Source of the DNA: an uncultured Eubacteriales bacterium
Lineage (GTDB): Bacteria > Bacillota > Clostridia > Oscillospirales > Acutalibacteraceae
Assembly: GCA_934394855.1 (NCBI GenBank)
Contig: CAKRRH010000004.1
Span: forward strand, 42,028-106,027
DNA length: 64,000 nt
Reading direction: 5' to 3'
Shown here: piece after piece, positions 8,478 to 17,807 of the stretch
Layout of the letters: every line of letters begins with the position of its first letter
Numbering within the stretch: position 1 is the first letter of the stretch
Program-made: the position numbers and the translations under genes
Notes under the pieces: model-generated
Databases searched by the model: none
Told to the model about the DNA's origin: nothing
What the model saw: only the letters and a program-made list of their open reading frames with translations

Positions 8478-9455
8478 ATGAGTAAAGTTCTTGAAAAAAT
8501 TAAAAATTATGCACTCTCGGTGTTGGCGCCGATTATTATGATAGCGCTTTTATTGTTGGTTTCACCCGAAACACGATCATTCAACGCAATCATATCACTG
8601 TTAAGACAAGGCTTTATTCCTACCGTAATAGGTTGGGGCGTTCTTTACAACATGAAAGTCGGAAACTGGGACTTTTCAATCGGTGCGCGCTATGTGCTTG
8701 CGGCAATTTTGGCAGGCAACCTTGCTATCAATCTTAACATGGGAGTTTTCGGATTGGTTCTCTTCTCAATCGTAATCTCGCTGGTTTTCGGCGTAATCGT
8801 CGGACTGGTTTATAAATTCCTTAAGATCCCGACCCTGATAGCTTCAATCGGTTTAGCGCTCATCTTTGAGAGTTTGACACGAATTGTTTACAATGGCGGC
8901 GGTGTTCATCTGCCGACAAACATGATGGTATTAAGCAACGCCCCATTTGACCTTATTATCTTTGTTCTGTGCTTTGCACTTGCGGCTTTCTTCTATTACA
9001 AGAGAAGAATCGGTTACAGCATTCGTGCTGTCGGAAGCAACCCGACAGTTGCACAGACAAACGGAATCAATGCTCTTAACACAAAAACATGGGCACTAAT
9101 CCTTTCAGGATTGTTCGCAGGGCTCTACACCGTACTTGCGCTGAGCAAGTCGGGTGTAAGCTCGGCAGTCTCAGGCACACTCGGCAGTGCGTCAATCGTA
9201 TTCGACGCAATGATGTGCGTGCTCATCGGTATGGCGATCTGCGGCAAAGGCAACATTATTTTCTCAATTTACGGCGGCGCAATCATCACCCAGATTCTTA
9301 AAATGGGAATGACCGCAATCGGCTTGCCTACAACATACAACAAGGTTGTAATCGCAGTATTCGTTATCTTCTTCATGGTTCTTTCTTCAAAATCAGCGTC
9401 GATTGAAAAATTCACCGCAAAGATTTTCAAGAAAAACAAACCTGCTGAAGCATAA
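8478..9455 (+). CDS. Sugar ABC transporter permease 2 (RbsC type)
   Basis: A 325-residue polytopic membrane protein of the same family as the permease at 6299 but clearly diverged from it. The coupling-loop motif is GSNPTVAQTNGINALNTK (near residue 180). Its 50-base leader carries TGAGGTGA as ribosome binding site. With the first permease it would form the membrane channel. Both ends carry charged residues and the C-terminus is Lys-rich (KIFKKNKPAEA). Confidence 0.92.
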   Translation: MSKVLEKIKNYALSVLAPIIMIALLLLVSPETRSFNAIISLLRQGFIPTVIGWGVLYNMKVGNWDFSIGARYVLAAILAGNLAINLNMGVFGLVLFSIVISLVFGVIVGLVYKFLKIPTLIASIGLALIFESLTRIVYNGGGVHLPTNMMVLSNAPFDLIIFVLCFALAAFFYYKRRIGYSIRAVGSNPTVAQTNGINALNTKTWALILSGLFAGLYTVLALSKSGVSSAVSGTLGSASIVFDAMMCVLIGMAICGKGNIIFSIYGGAIITQILKMGMTAIGLPTTYNKVVIAVFVIFFMVLSSKSASIEKFTAKIFKKNKPAEA

Positions 9456-9482
9456 TATTTGATCGTAAAAAATGCTTGTAAA

Positions 9483-9519
9483 CGGGCGGTAATAAGACAG
9501 AAAAAATTATTGCCGCCCG
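9483..9519 (+). other. Intercistronic hairpin after permease 2
   Basis: A 13-bp stem (9483-9495 with 9507-9519; one G-U pair) with an 11-base loop and a very GC-rich base, in the 117-base gap before the first small gene. There is no T run after it. Like the hairpin at 4715-4753 it may set different expression of transporter and enzyme sections. Confidence 0.5.
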
Positions 9520-9572
9520 ATGCAAAATCGGGTGAAAATCACAGCTAATAACTCAAGGAGATCGTGAGCAAA

Positions 9573-10007
9573 ATGAAAATTCGGGTATTATTCAGACAAA
9601 TTCAACAGGTTCCGGTTGAAAACAGAGAGCTTCAGGCAAAGCTTGAACATGAAAGCGACCTTGCAAGCGTCCGACTCGGACTGCCGCTTCCTCTCAGAAT
9701 GAGACCGTTCACCGGAAGCATGGACTCAAGAATCAGAGTATCCGAGAGAGAATATGAATCTATCGCCGAATTTACAAAGCTTCATGTAAAATGGGCAAAC
9801 GATCCGGAGTGTCAGAAAATCGCAAAAGAATGGGAAAAATGCTATGACTGGCAGCGCCAGGAAATTCTATATGTAGATGATTCCCGTGATCCGATAATGC
9901 CTTGGATTCAAATGGCGGCAGAAAAGGAAAGAACCGTGCTTTATACGGTAAATCCAAATTATACAATGCCGTGCGATTGGGATAAAAGAGGAGGTAAGGA
10001 TCAATGA
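9573..10007 (+). CDS. Small conserved protein A, possible dimeric alpha/beta barrel
   Basis: A 144-residue soluble protein that I cannot assign to a characterised family. I prefer ATG 9573 over GTG 9564 because AAGGAG (9555-9560) leaves only 3 bases to the GTG, and because the MKIRVLFRQ start then matches the next protein. The two proteins share a layout: first beta strand (RVLFRQ/KVMYRQ), a helical region, (R)LGxPLPxRxRxFxG, an (R)xxExxY helix and a closing ExxYVDD strand. That order resembles Dabb/NIPSNAP-like ferredoxin-fold proteins, which dimerise through beta sheets; this is inference from pattern only. It lies between the importer and the sugar kinase, so a role in processing the imported compound is likely. 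Confidence 0.7.
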   Translation: MKIRVLFRQIQQVPVENRELQAKLEHESDLASVRLGLPLPLRMRPFTGSMDSRIRVSEREYESIAEFTKLHVKWANDPECQKIAKEWEKCYDWQRQEILYVDDSRDPIMPWIQMAAEKERTVLYTVNPNYTMPCDWDKRGGKDQ

Positions 10008-10381
10008 AAGTAATGTACAGACAAACGCAGCGAATACCGTTTGAAAAATGGCTTCAGGAATTGGAGCTTGAGAGAAAAACCGACGACGAAGAAAGCAGAC
10101 TCGGCCATCCGTTACCGAGAAGATACCGCTATTTTTCGGGAGCAGAACGCTCACAGACCCGTGTTCATGAGCGTGTATATGATGATTTTGAAAAATGGGG
10201 TCAGTTGTTCGAGGATTGGTCGGAGGACGAAGTTTGCCAACAGCTTGAAGTAGAAAGACATAATTATTATGTCTGGGAAAAGGAAGAATTGTTCTATGTT
10301 GACGACCCGGTTGACTTGGAACAGTTGAAAAATGAGCTTAAAGCTCAGGGCAAGGAAATTGCCGACATATATAAGGACTGA
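10004..10381 (+). CDS. Small conserved protein B, paralogue of protein A
   Basis: A 125-residue soluble, acidic protein. Its ATG overlaps the stop of protein A (ATGA), so the pair is translationally coupled and probably made in equal amounts, hinting at a heterodimer. Blocks shared with A are MKVMYRQ, RLGHPLPRRYRYFSG, the THxRVHERVY-type strand/helix and EELFYVDD. The C-terminus (residues about 105-125) is a charged helix. No signal peptide, membrane segment or cofactor motif is seen. Function unknown; alternative folds cannot be excluded without structure prediction. Confidence 0.7.
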   Translation: MKVMYRQTQRIPFEKWLQELELERKTDDEESRLGHPLPRRYRYFSGAERSQTRVHERVYDDFEKWGQLFEDWSEDEVCQQLEVERHNYYVWEKEELFYVDDPVDLEQLKNELKAQGKEIADIYKD

Positions 10382-10445
10382 AATTGAAAGAAACAGGTCG
10401 ATTTATGACCGATAATTGATATATAAAAACAAGGAGCGTGCAAAA

Positions 10446-11426
10446 ATGAAAGTATTGGCTTTGGATTTTGGCGGAAGCTCGGTAAAATATGGCGTAGTTG
10501 ATGAAAATGCGATAATTACCGAATCGGGCAAAAAGCCCGCACCGCTCGGTTCTGTTGAAGAATTTGCCGATTGTGTAAATGAAATTTATCAGCAATATAA
10601 AGACGAAGTATGCGGAATCGGCGTAAGCCTGCCCGGAAACATCGACCCGAAGAGCGGCGTGTTGCTCGGCAGCGGCGTATATATGAAGCTATACGGCAAG
10701 AGCATCACCGAGATCATCAAAGATAAATGCGGCGTTGAAGCGGCGGTTGAAAACGACGGAAAATGCGGCGCATTGTCGGAAGCATGGAAGGGTTCGCTCG
10801 AAGACTGCAACGACGGAATCGTTTTAATTCTCGGTTCGGGAATAGCAGGCGGTGTGATCAAGGATCATAAGGTTCACAGCGGCAAAGGCTTCAATGCGGG
10901 CGAGTTTTCATATTCCGTGACCGTCCCCGGCGACTATTCGCTGATGTCAAGCGCAGTGCTCAATGTCGGAATGCTCGGCGTAACATATAAGCTTTGCAAA
11001 ATGAAAAATCTTGATTTAAATGTTCAGGATTCCGCACCGACGCAGTTGTTCATGGAATCGCAGCTCGGCGACAAATTCCCGAAATATGACGAAGAACCCA
11101 AAAAAATCGTTGCCGACGGCAAACAGTTTTTCAAATGGGTCAAAGAGGGCGACAAGGATGCGCTCAAAGTATATGACGAATTTATCAAATCGCTCGGAAG
11201 CATGGTCGTTAATGCCCAAATATGCTACGGACCCGACAAAATCGTAATCGGCGGCGGTCTTTCCCGTGAGGAAATGGTGCTTGAGGATCTCAAAAAAGAG
11301 GTCGATAAATATTTGGTCGGCTATGGAATTGACCAAATGATCAAGCCGGAGATCGTTGTCAGCACCTATCGCAGCGAGGCAAATATTTGCGGAGCGGCAT
11401 ATAATTTCTTAAACTGCCGCAACTAA
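10446..11426 (+). CDS. ROK-family sugar kinase
   Basis: A 326-residue cytoplasmic kinase. The N-terminal phosphate-binding motif LALDFGGSSVKYG (residues 4-16), the VENDGKC catalytic segment with its Asp (about residue 102) and the ILGSGIAGGVI second phosphate loop are typical of ROK proteins. The Cys-rich zinc motif (CxCGxxGCxE) of many glucokinases is absent. No N-terminal helix-turn-helix is present, so it is an enzyme rather than a repressor. Start ATG 10446 follows AAGGAGCG. With an ABC importer and a GH1 enzyme of phospho-glucosidase type, it probably phosphorylates the imported beta-glucoside, as described for BglK-type ROK kinases; glucokinase activity is the alternative. Confidence 0.85.
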   Translation: MKVLALDFGGSSVKYGVVDENAIITESGKKPAPLGSVEEFADCVNEIYQQYKDEVCGIGVSLPGNIDPKSGVLLGSGVYMKLYGKSITEIIKDKCGVEAAVENDGKCGALSEAWKGSLEDCNDGIVLILGSGIAGGVIKDHKVHSGKGFNAGEFSYSVTVPGDYSLMSSAVLNVGMLGVTYKLCKMKNLDLNVQDSAPTQLFMESQLGDKFPKYDEEPKKIVADGKQFFKWVKEGDKDALKVYDEFIKSLGSMVVNAQICYGPDKIVIGGGLSREEMVLEDLKKEVDKYLVGYGIDQMIKPEIVVSTYRSEANICGAAYNFLNCRN

Positions 11427-12848
<1,422 letters not shown>

Positions 12849-12883
12849 ATGAAGCGATATTATTTGATAAAGGAGGCAAAAAA

Positions 12884-13411
12884 ATGAGCATACAAAAAAC
12901 AGATTCATACCCTTTCAGAGCGCCGAAGAAATATCCCGAAAAGGATCTTCACGGCAGACCGAGGGTAATGCAGCTGCAATATAACGATTTCAAGCGTTTT
13001 CAAAAGTTTTATGTAAATGTTTTCGGCTGGGATATGTTTGAGCTTCCCGAAACCGCAGGCGGCGCAAAAAAGGGCAGCGATCACCCGACCGTTGTTTGCG
13101 CAACGGGACCGAGCTATGAAACATGGGAAGGTCTTAACCCCGGCCACATGAACTGCACTGCCTATTATACTCCCGACAAGGTTGCACCTCCGACAATGTT
13201 CATGGAAATTCACATGGACAGACCGGTTGCAAAAACCGTCGGTGAGCTTGTAAAATACGGCGGCTCATATGACAGCGAATTGCCCGAAGAAACAGAAGGC
13301 TGGGCGGCCTCGTGCTATGTTAAAGACCCGTCAAGCAACCTGCTTTTCCTTTGGAAATGCCCGCCGTCGAGAACATGGGAAGAACCCGAATGCGGCTATG
13401 ATACAGACTGA
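12884..13411 (+). CDS. VOC-superfamily protein, copy 3 (second triad)
   Basis: A 175-residue paralogue of the VOC proteins at 2875 and 3446, closer to the next gene than to those. It starts with SYPFRAPKKYPEKDLHGRPR, then YVNVFGWDMFELPE, GPSYETWEGLNPGHMN, and ends with DPSSNLLFLWKCPPSRTWEEPE. A GGAGG site precedes the ATG by 8 bases. The second module starts EIHMDRP, so a His appears near one usual metal-ligand strand, but the Glu after the DPxxN turn is replaced by Phe. Same operon as the glycosidase (35-base gap). Substrate unknown. Confidence 0.8.
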   Translation: MSIQKTDSYPFRAPKKYPEKDLHGRPRVMQLQYNDFKRFQKFYVNVFGWDMFELPETAGGAKKGSDHPTVVCATGPSYETWEGLNPGHMNCTAYYTPDKVAPPTMFMEIHMDRPVAKTVGELVKYGGSYDSELPEETEGWAASCYVKDPSSNLLFLWKCPPSRTWEEPECGYDTD

Positions 13412-13465
13412 TAGTAAGGTCAGTTAAAAATAAAAACACTACTTAAACGAAAGGAAATGATTATT

Positions 13466-13993
13466 ATGGCGGAAAAAACAAATACTTATCCGTTCAGAGC
13501 ACCGAAAAAATATCCTGAAAAGAGTCTGCATGGACGCCCCCGTTTCTTGCTTCTCTCTTACAAGGATTTTAAACGCTTTCAAAAGTTTTATGTAAATGTA
13601 TTCGGTTGGGATATGTTTGAACTTCCCGAAGCGGCAGGCGGTGCAAAAAAAGGAAGCGACAAACCCTCGCTTTTGATTGCAACAGGCCCGAGCTATGAAA
13701 CATGGGAAGGTCTCAACCCCGGTCACATGAACGCAATGGCGGCATATTGTGACAGCGAAGAGGTTCCGAAGCCCACTTTAATGGCAGAAATCCACATGGA
13801 CAGACCGGTTGCAGATACTGTTAAACAAATGGTAGATTACGGCGCAACCGTAATCGGCGAATTGCCGGAGGAATCGGACGGCTGGGTAAGCCAGGCGTTC
13901 ATCAACGACCCGTCAGGCAACGAATATAAGCTTTGGAAATGCCCACCGTCAAGAACATGGGAAGAACCTGAAGCAGGTTATGACAAAGACTAA
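13466..13993 (+). CDS. VOC-superfamily protein, copy 4 (second triad)
   Basis: A 175-residue paralogue of copy 3. ATG 13466 is chosen over ATG 13457 because AAAGGA lies almost against the latter, and because MAEKTNTYPFRAPKK then aligns with the start of copy 3. Blocks shared with copy 3 are RFQKFYVNVFGWDMFELPE, GGAKKGSD, GPSYETWEGLNPGHMN, AEIHMDRPVADTV and LWKCPPSRTWEEPE. The position of the usual metal-binding Glu is Lys (DPSGNEYKLW). Together with copy 3 and the fusion gene that follows it repeats the order of the first triad. Confidence 0.8.
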   Translation: MAEKTNTYPFRAPKKYPEKSLHGRPRFLLLSYKDFKRFQKFYVNVFGWDMFELPEAAGGAKKGSDKPSLLIATGPSYETWEGLNPGHMNAMAAYCDSEEVPKPTLMAEIHMDRPVADTVKQMVDYGATVIGELPEESDGWVSQAFINDPSGNEYKLWKCPPSRTWEEPEAGYDKD

Positions 13994-14007
13994 GGAGGAT
14001 CACAGAA

Positions 14008-14688
14008 ATGAAAAAAATATATACTTGTTATGTTTGCGGATTTCCGTTCGCAGTAGATGATGATAAAGTGCCGGAGCTTTGCCCGTCATGCAACTCGTCA
14101 AAGGACAATTATCTTGTTGAGCCGTGGAACGGCAGCATCGAGAAAAGAAGAATTCATGTTGATTTTCCGAAGCCCGACCCGAACTGGGACAAGATGAACA
14201 TTTCATATCACCATCCGAAGCAGTTTCCGGCACACACCCGTCACGGCAGAATCAGAAGATTCGTTTTGCCCTATGACGATGATAAGCTTGAGCAGACAAG
14301 AGCTTTTTATAAGGATTGCATGAACTGGGATATGTTCGACACCGAGCATTCTGACCCGACTCATCCGCTTATCTATTGTGCAACAGGCCCCGGTAATGCA
14401 AATTGGGAGCCGAAGTTCCCGTCGTTCGGCTATGGCTATCTTCGTGCAAGAAGCGACGACGAAACAGGCGCAGATCCGAGATATGTTGTTGAAGTTGATA
14501 ACATTGAGGATACCTTGAAACAGGTAAAAGAATTCGGCGGCGAAGTTTTGAAAGAGCGTTTCACCGTTGAGGGAAATGATTATGCGGTAATCAAAGACCC
14601 CGAGGGCAACGCAATGTATATTTGGGAAACACCGTCTACCGTAACATGGGACGAGCCCGAAAGCCAGAACATTTCGTTCAGGGACTGA
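14008..14688 (+). CDS. Rubredoxin-like:VOC fusion protein, copy 2
   Basis: A 226-residue paralogue of the fusion at 4024 with the same plan: MKKIYTC start, CxxC knuckles at Cys7/Cys10 and Cys25/Cys28, a linker with EPWNGSIEKRRIHVD, then a VOC domain (FYKDCMNWDMF, ATGPGNANWEP, DPEGNAMYIWETP). AAGGAGG precedes the ATG. The second knuckle is CPSCNSS rather than CPGCGAP, so the Gly/Pro surround of a standard rubredoxin is weaker and the bound metal less certain. It is the last gene of the operon; two hairpins follow. The usual VOC metal ligands are again missing. Confidence 0.75.
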   Translation: MKKIYTCYVCGFPFAVDDDKVPELCPSCNSSKDNYLVEPWNGSIEKRRIHVDFPKPDPNWDKMNISYHHPKQFPAHTRHGRIRRFVLPYDDDKLEQTRAFYKDCMNWDMFDTEHSDPTHPLIYCATGPGNANWEPKFPSFGYGYLRARSDDETGADPRYVVEVDNIEDTLKQVKEFGGEVLKERFTVEGNDYAVIKDPEGNAMYIWETPSTVTWDEPESQNISFRD

Positions 14689-14738
14689 TCTAACAGAAAA
14701 TATTGGTTTTTCCTCCAATAAAACCGATCTTTTAAAAA

Positions 14739-14780
14739 GCAAGAAAGCTTTGCTTTTTGTGTCAGGCAAAGCTTTCTTGC
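14739..14780 (-). terminator. Hairpin, probable terminator of the M16 peptidase transcript
   Basis: Perfect 15-bp inverted repeat (14739-14753 with 14766-14780). On the minus strand it is followed by TTTTTAAA, fitting termination of transcription arriving from the convergent peptidase gene. Confidence 0.6.
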
Positions 14781-14820
14781 AAAACAAATTTGATTATTTC
14801 TATTTTTTAAATTCCTGCCA

Positions 14821-14862
14821 AAATATCCCCGTAAGTTTGAATTCTTACGGGGATATTTTTTT
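14821..14862 (+). terminator. Terminator of the VOC/beta-glucoside operon
   Basis: Perfect 15-bp stem (14821-14835 with 14844-14858), 8-base loop, GGGG core and a run of T to 14862 on the plus strand. It is the only strong intrinsic terminator found between 2875 and here, supporting one long operon. Confidence 0.85.
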
Positions 14863-14880
14863 GCTGTGATCATCTTTATA

Positions 14881-17784
14881 TTATTTTTTGCCGGCAAATG
14901 CGACTGTGTCGGCAAATGCGACAGCGTCGGGATTGCCGACAGCGCAAAGCTTGCCGTTTTCGATATATTTACGCAGCACTCCGACGAGGTTTTTCAGGTC
15001 GTCATTTGTGCTGTCAAGAATCTCACCGCGGATTTTTGCGATCGAATCGGGCTTTGTGCCTTTGAGGAATCTTGCACAAGCCAAATCGCAGATGCCCGAC
15101 GGGTCAAGAAGCGGCTCGGTGGTGTTGACCGTTCCGATGATAATGTCGTCAAGCGGCATATTCCGACTCAAAAAGTCCTCCAGAAAATCGGCAGTTTGGC
15201 AAAATGCTTCTTTGCTGTTTTCAAGATTCGGATCACGATATGAATAGCAGAACATATCGCCGTTTGCACGAATGCTCATGCCCGTGCCGTAAGCGCCGCC
15301 CTGAACTCGAACCGCGTTCCACAAGAAACCGAATGTCATGAGTGACGCGGCAACCGAGCAGCTGCCCTTGAATTTATCGCCGATTGCATAAAGGTTGCAG
15401 CCGAGAGCCGAAAATCCGACATCTGCCGGAATTTCGATCGAGCAATCATTTTTGTCAAACTTCTCGATCAGTGCAGCTTCCCCAATCTCATTTACAGGCA
15501 GTGCTTCGATCATCTTTTCAATTTCGGAAACATCATCAATGCTCGCGCCGACAAACAAGCGATTTTTAGCAAATGCTTTTGAGGTAAGATTTGCGATTTT
15601 TTCGCAATTTTCATCATGATTTTTCTTGAAATCCGCCGCATAATCCGAGAACCAGTTGACAAAGCTTTCTCCGTCGAGCAATTCTTTCATTGCGCCGTAT
15701 TTTGAAAATGCCGACAATGATTTGGTAATTGCAAAAACGTGACCGCTTCCGATGATAGACTGCTTTAACATATAGTCGTTTTGCAAAACGGTTTCGTTAA
15801 TTCGGTTTGCCTCGTCATATTTGCCGTTCAAAAGAATCTCTTTGATAAGCTCGACCGCTTTTTCAACATTTTCTTTGAGCATACTTGCCGACACGAGCAA
15901 ATAGGGCTTGCAGTTTTCAATGTCGCCCGATTTTGCAATCAGCTCGATCTTTGCGCCGAGTCCGCCGAGCGTTGCTTTGATCATGTTTTGAATTGCGCTT
16001 GCCGAATAATTCTCGGTGCGAAGCTCGCCAAAGCAAGCCGTCATGACATTGAGCGTGCGAAGCTCATCAACCGAGAAGTCGGAAATGTCAAAATAGAGAT
16101 TCAAATATACGATTCCGTTGGTGTCGGTGTCAATTTTTAAAATATCAACGCCGTTTGCCTTGACAGCCTCGGTTTTGATCGGTGAAACCTCTCTGGAAAT
16201 ATCTTTTATGTCAAGATGAGGCAGGGTGCTGAGCACCTCCTCGCTGTCGGCACTCTGCTGCCATTGCTGCATTTTCACAAAGTCGCTGTAAGCCTCATGT
16301 TTTTTCTCATCACTCCATGTTGCGGTGATTTTTGAAATTCTCTCCGCCTCTTTTTTAGCGTCCTCGGCGCCCTTGTTGAGTGACGGAAGAACATAGAGAT
16401 ATGATTTGTCGCTTTTGTCGCAAAGCAATTCGCCGAGCAGCTTTTCAAAATAGTCGCCCTCGACCTTTGCCCGCAGAGAATCAAAAACCTTGCCGTTATC
16501 AATGTGTGTCATCGGGTCGTCGCCATAGAGCCAGCCGCTGAGCGCACGAACCGCAAGCTCAACGCCATAGGGCTCGTTGATTTCCTTATTTGTGAATGCA
16601 AACCGTTCAAGGCTTGCAAGAAGCGCCGATTTATCAAGTCCGTTTTTGAGAATATCTTTAGCGGTGTTCGGCAAAAACTCTTTGATTTTATCAAAATTAT
16701 CTTTGCTTGTGTTGTGAACAACAAGCGCGATCATCGGCTGATAGATTCCGTCGCTGATGTCAAGATTGATGTCCTGACCGAGTCCCTGCTCCAAAAATGC
16801 CCGTTTGAGCGGCGCTTCGTTGGAGCCTGTGAGATAATCTGCCAAAACCTTTGCCGCATAGGTCTTTTCGACCTCGTCATGTTTGCAAAGTATTTTTGCA
16901 ATCGACAGATGAGCAAGCTCTTCCTCACCCCGGCGTGCTTCGTAATATACTGTTTTTTCGATTGATTTCGGCGATTGCTCGACAAAATCAAAATCAGGCG
17001 CACGATAGTCATATTTAGATAAATATTCGTCATTGATGAACTTCAGCACCGAGTCAATATTCATCTGACCGTCAAGGATTATTTTCGAGTTTGTCGGATG
17101 ATAGAAGCGCTTGTGAGTCGCAATGAACTGTTCATAGGTCAAATCGGGGATATTTTCGGGGTGACCGCCGCTTACAAAGCCATAGCAGTTGTCAGGGAAA
17201 ACAAGTCTGCTTGTTTCGTCTTCAATCAGCCTGTCAACATCGGCATAAACACCCTTCATTTCGCTGAAAACAACACCGTTATAATATGGCTCGGCGTTTT
17301 CACTGTCAAATTCATAATGCCAGCCCTCTTGCATAAATATTTCGGGGCGCTTGTAGATGATCGGGTTGAAAACAGCGTCAAGATATACCGACATCAGGTT
17401 AAAAAGATCCTGTTCGTTTCGGCTTGAAACGGGGAACATTGTCTTGTCGCTGAATGTAAACGCATTTAGAAATGTTTGCATCGAGCTTTGAAGCATTGAC
17501 ACAAACGGTTCTTTAACGGGATATTTTGTAGAGCCGTTCAAAACGCTGTGCTCCAAAATGTGAAATACACCGGTGCTGTCTTCGGGCAGTGTTTTAAATG
17601 AAATTGAAAATGTTTTGTTTTCGTCCGCTCTGTCAAAATATAAAAGCTCGGCTTTTGTTTTTTGATGAACAAGCGTATATAAATCCGCATTTTTTGACTT
17701 GATAAATTCTTTTTTTACAAGCTCAAATCCAAAGCAAACATCACCGACATTTGCTGATTTAAGCACCATGCTTTCTTTAGTCAT
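14881..17784 (-). CDS. M16C-family zinc peptidase (insulinase/PreP type)
   Basis: A 967-residue cytoplasmic oligopeptidase of the single-chain M16C group, the usual length for presequence-protease/falcilysin-like enzymes. The inverted zinc motif HxxEH is at residues 75-79 (HILEH), followed by PVKEPFVSMLQSSMQTFLNAFT, a hallmark of this group. A distal Glu expected to complete the zinc site lies in the GGHPENIPDLTYEQF region. The C-terminal half is the second, inactive-like chamber. It is the last gene of a minus-strand group behind the ABC exporter pair (23-base gap). It likely degrades peptides inside the cell. Confidence 0.93.
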   Translation of the reverse strand: MTKESMVLKSANVGDVCFGFELVKKEFIKSKNADLYTLVHQKTKAELLYFDRADENKTFSISFKTLPEDSTGVFHILEHSVLNGSTKYPVKEPFVSMLQSSMQTFLNAFTFSDKTMFPVSSRNEQDLFNLMSVYLDAVFNPIIYKRPEIFMQEGWHYEFDSENAEPYYNGVVFSEMKGVYADVDRLIEDETSRLVFPDNCYGFVSGGHPENIPDLTYEQFIATHKRFYHPTNSKIILDGQMNIDSVLKFINDEYLSKYDYRAPDFDFVEQSPKSIEKTVYYEARRGEEELAHLSIAKILCKHDEVEKTYAAKVLADYLTGSNEAPLKRAFLEQGLGQDINLDISDGIYQPMIALVVHNTSKDNFDKIKEFLPNTAKDILKNGLDKSALLASLERFAFTNKEINEPYGVELAVRALSGWLYGDDPMTHIDNGKVFDSLRAKVEGDYFEKLLGELLCDKSDKSYLYVLPSLNKGAEDAKKEAERISKITATWSDEKKHEAYSDFVKMQQWQQSADSEEVLSTLPHLDIKDISREVSPIKTEAVKANGVDILKIDTDTNGIVYLNLYFDISDFSVDELRTLNVMTACFGELRTENYSASAIQNMIKATLGGLGAKIELIAKSGDIENCKPYLLVSASMLKENVEKAVELIKEILLNGKYDEANRINETVLQNDYMLKQSIIGSGHVFAITKSLSAFSKYGAMKELLDGESFVNWFSDYAADFKKNHDENCEKIANLTSKAFAKNRLFVGASIDDVSEIEKMIEALPVNEIGEAALIEKFDKNDCSIEIPADVGFSALGCNLYAIGDKFKGSCSVAASLMTFGFLWNAVRVQGGAYGTGMSIRANGDMFCYSYRDPNLENSKEAFCQTADFLEDFLSRNMPLDDIIIGTVNTTEPLLDPSGICDLACARFLKGTKPDSIAKIRGEILDSTNDDLKNLVGVLRKYIENGKLCAVGNPDAVAFADTVAFAGKK

Positions 17785-17807
17785 AACCTACCTCGCTTTA
17801 AGCTGTT

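Noticed and set aside
16731..17033. Antisense and alternative frames inside the M16 peptidase gene
   Set aside because: All lie within a well-recognised 967-residue enzyme and show no independent signals.
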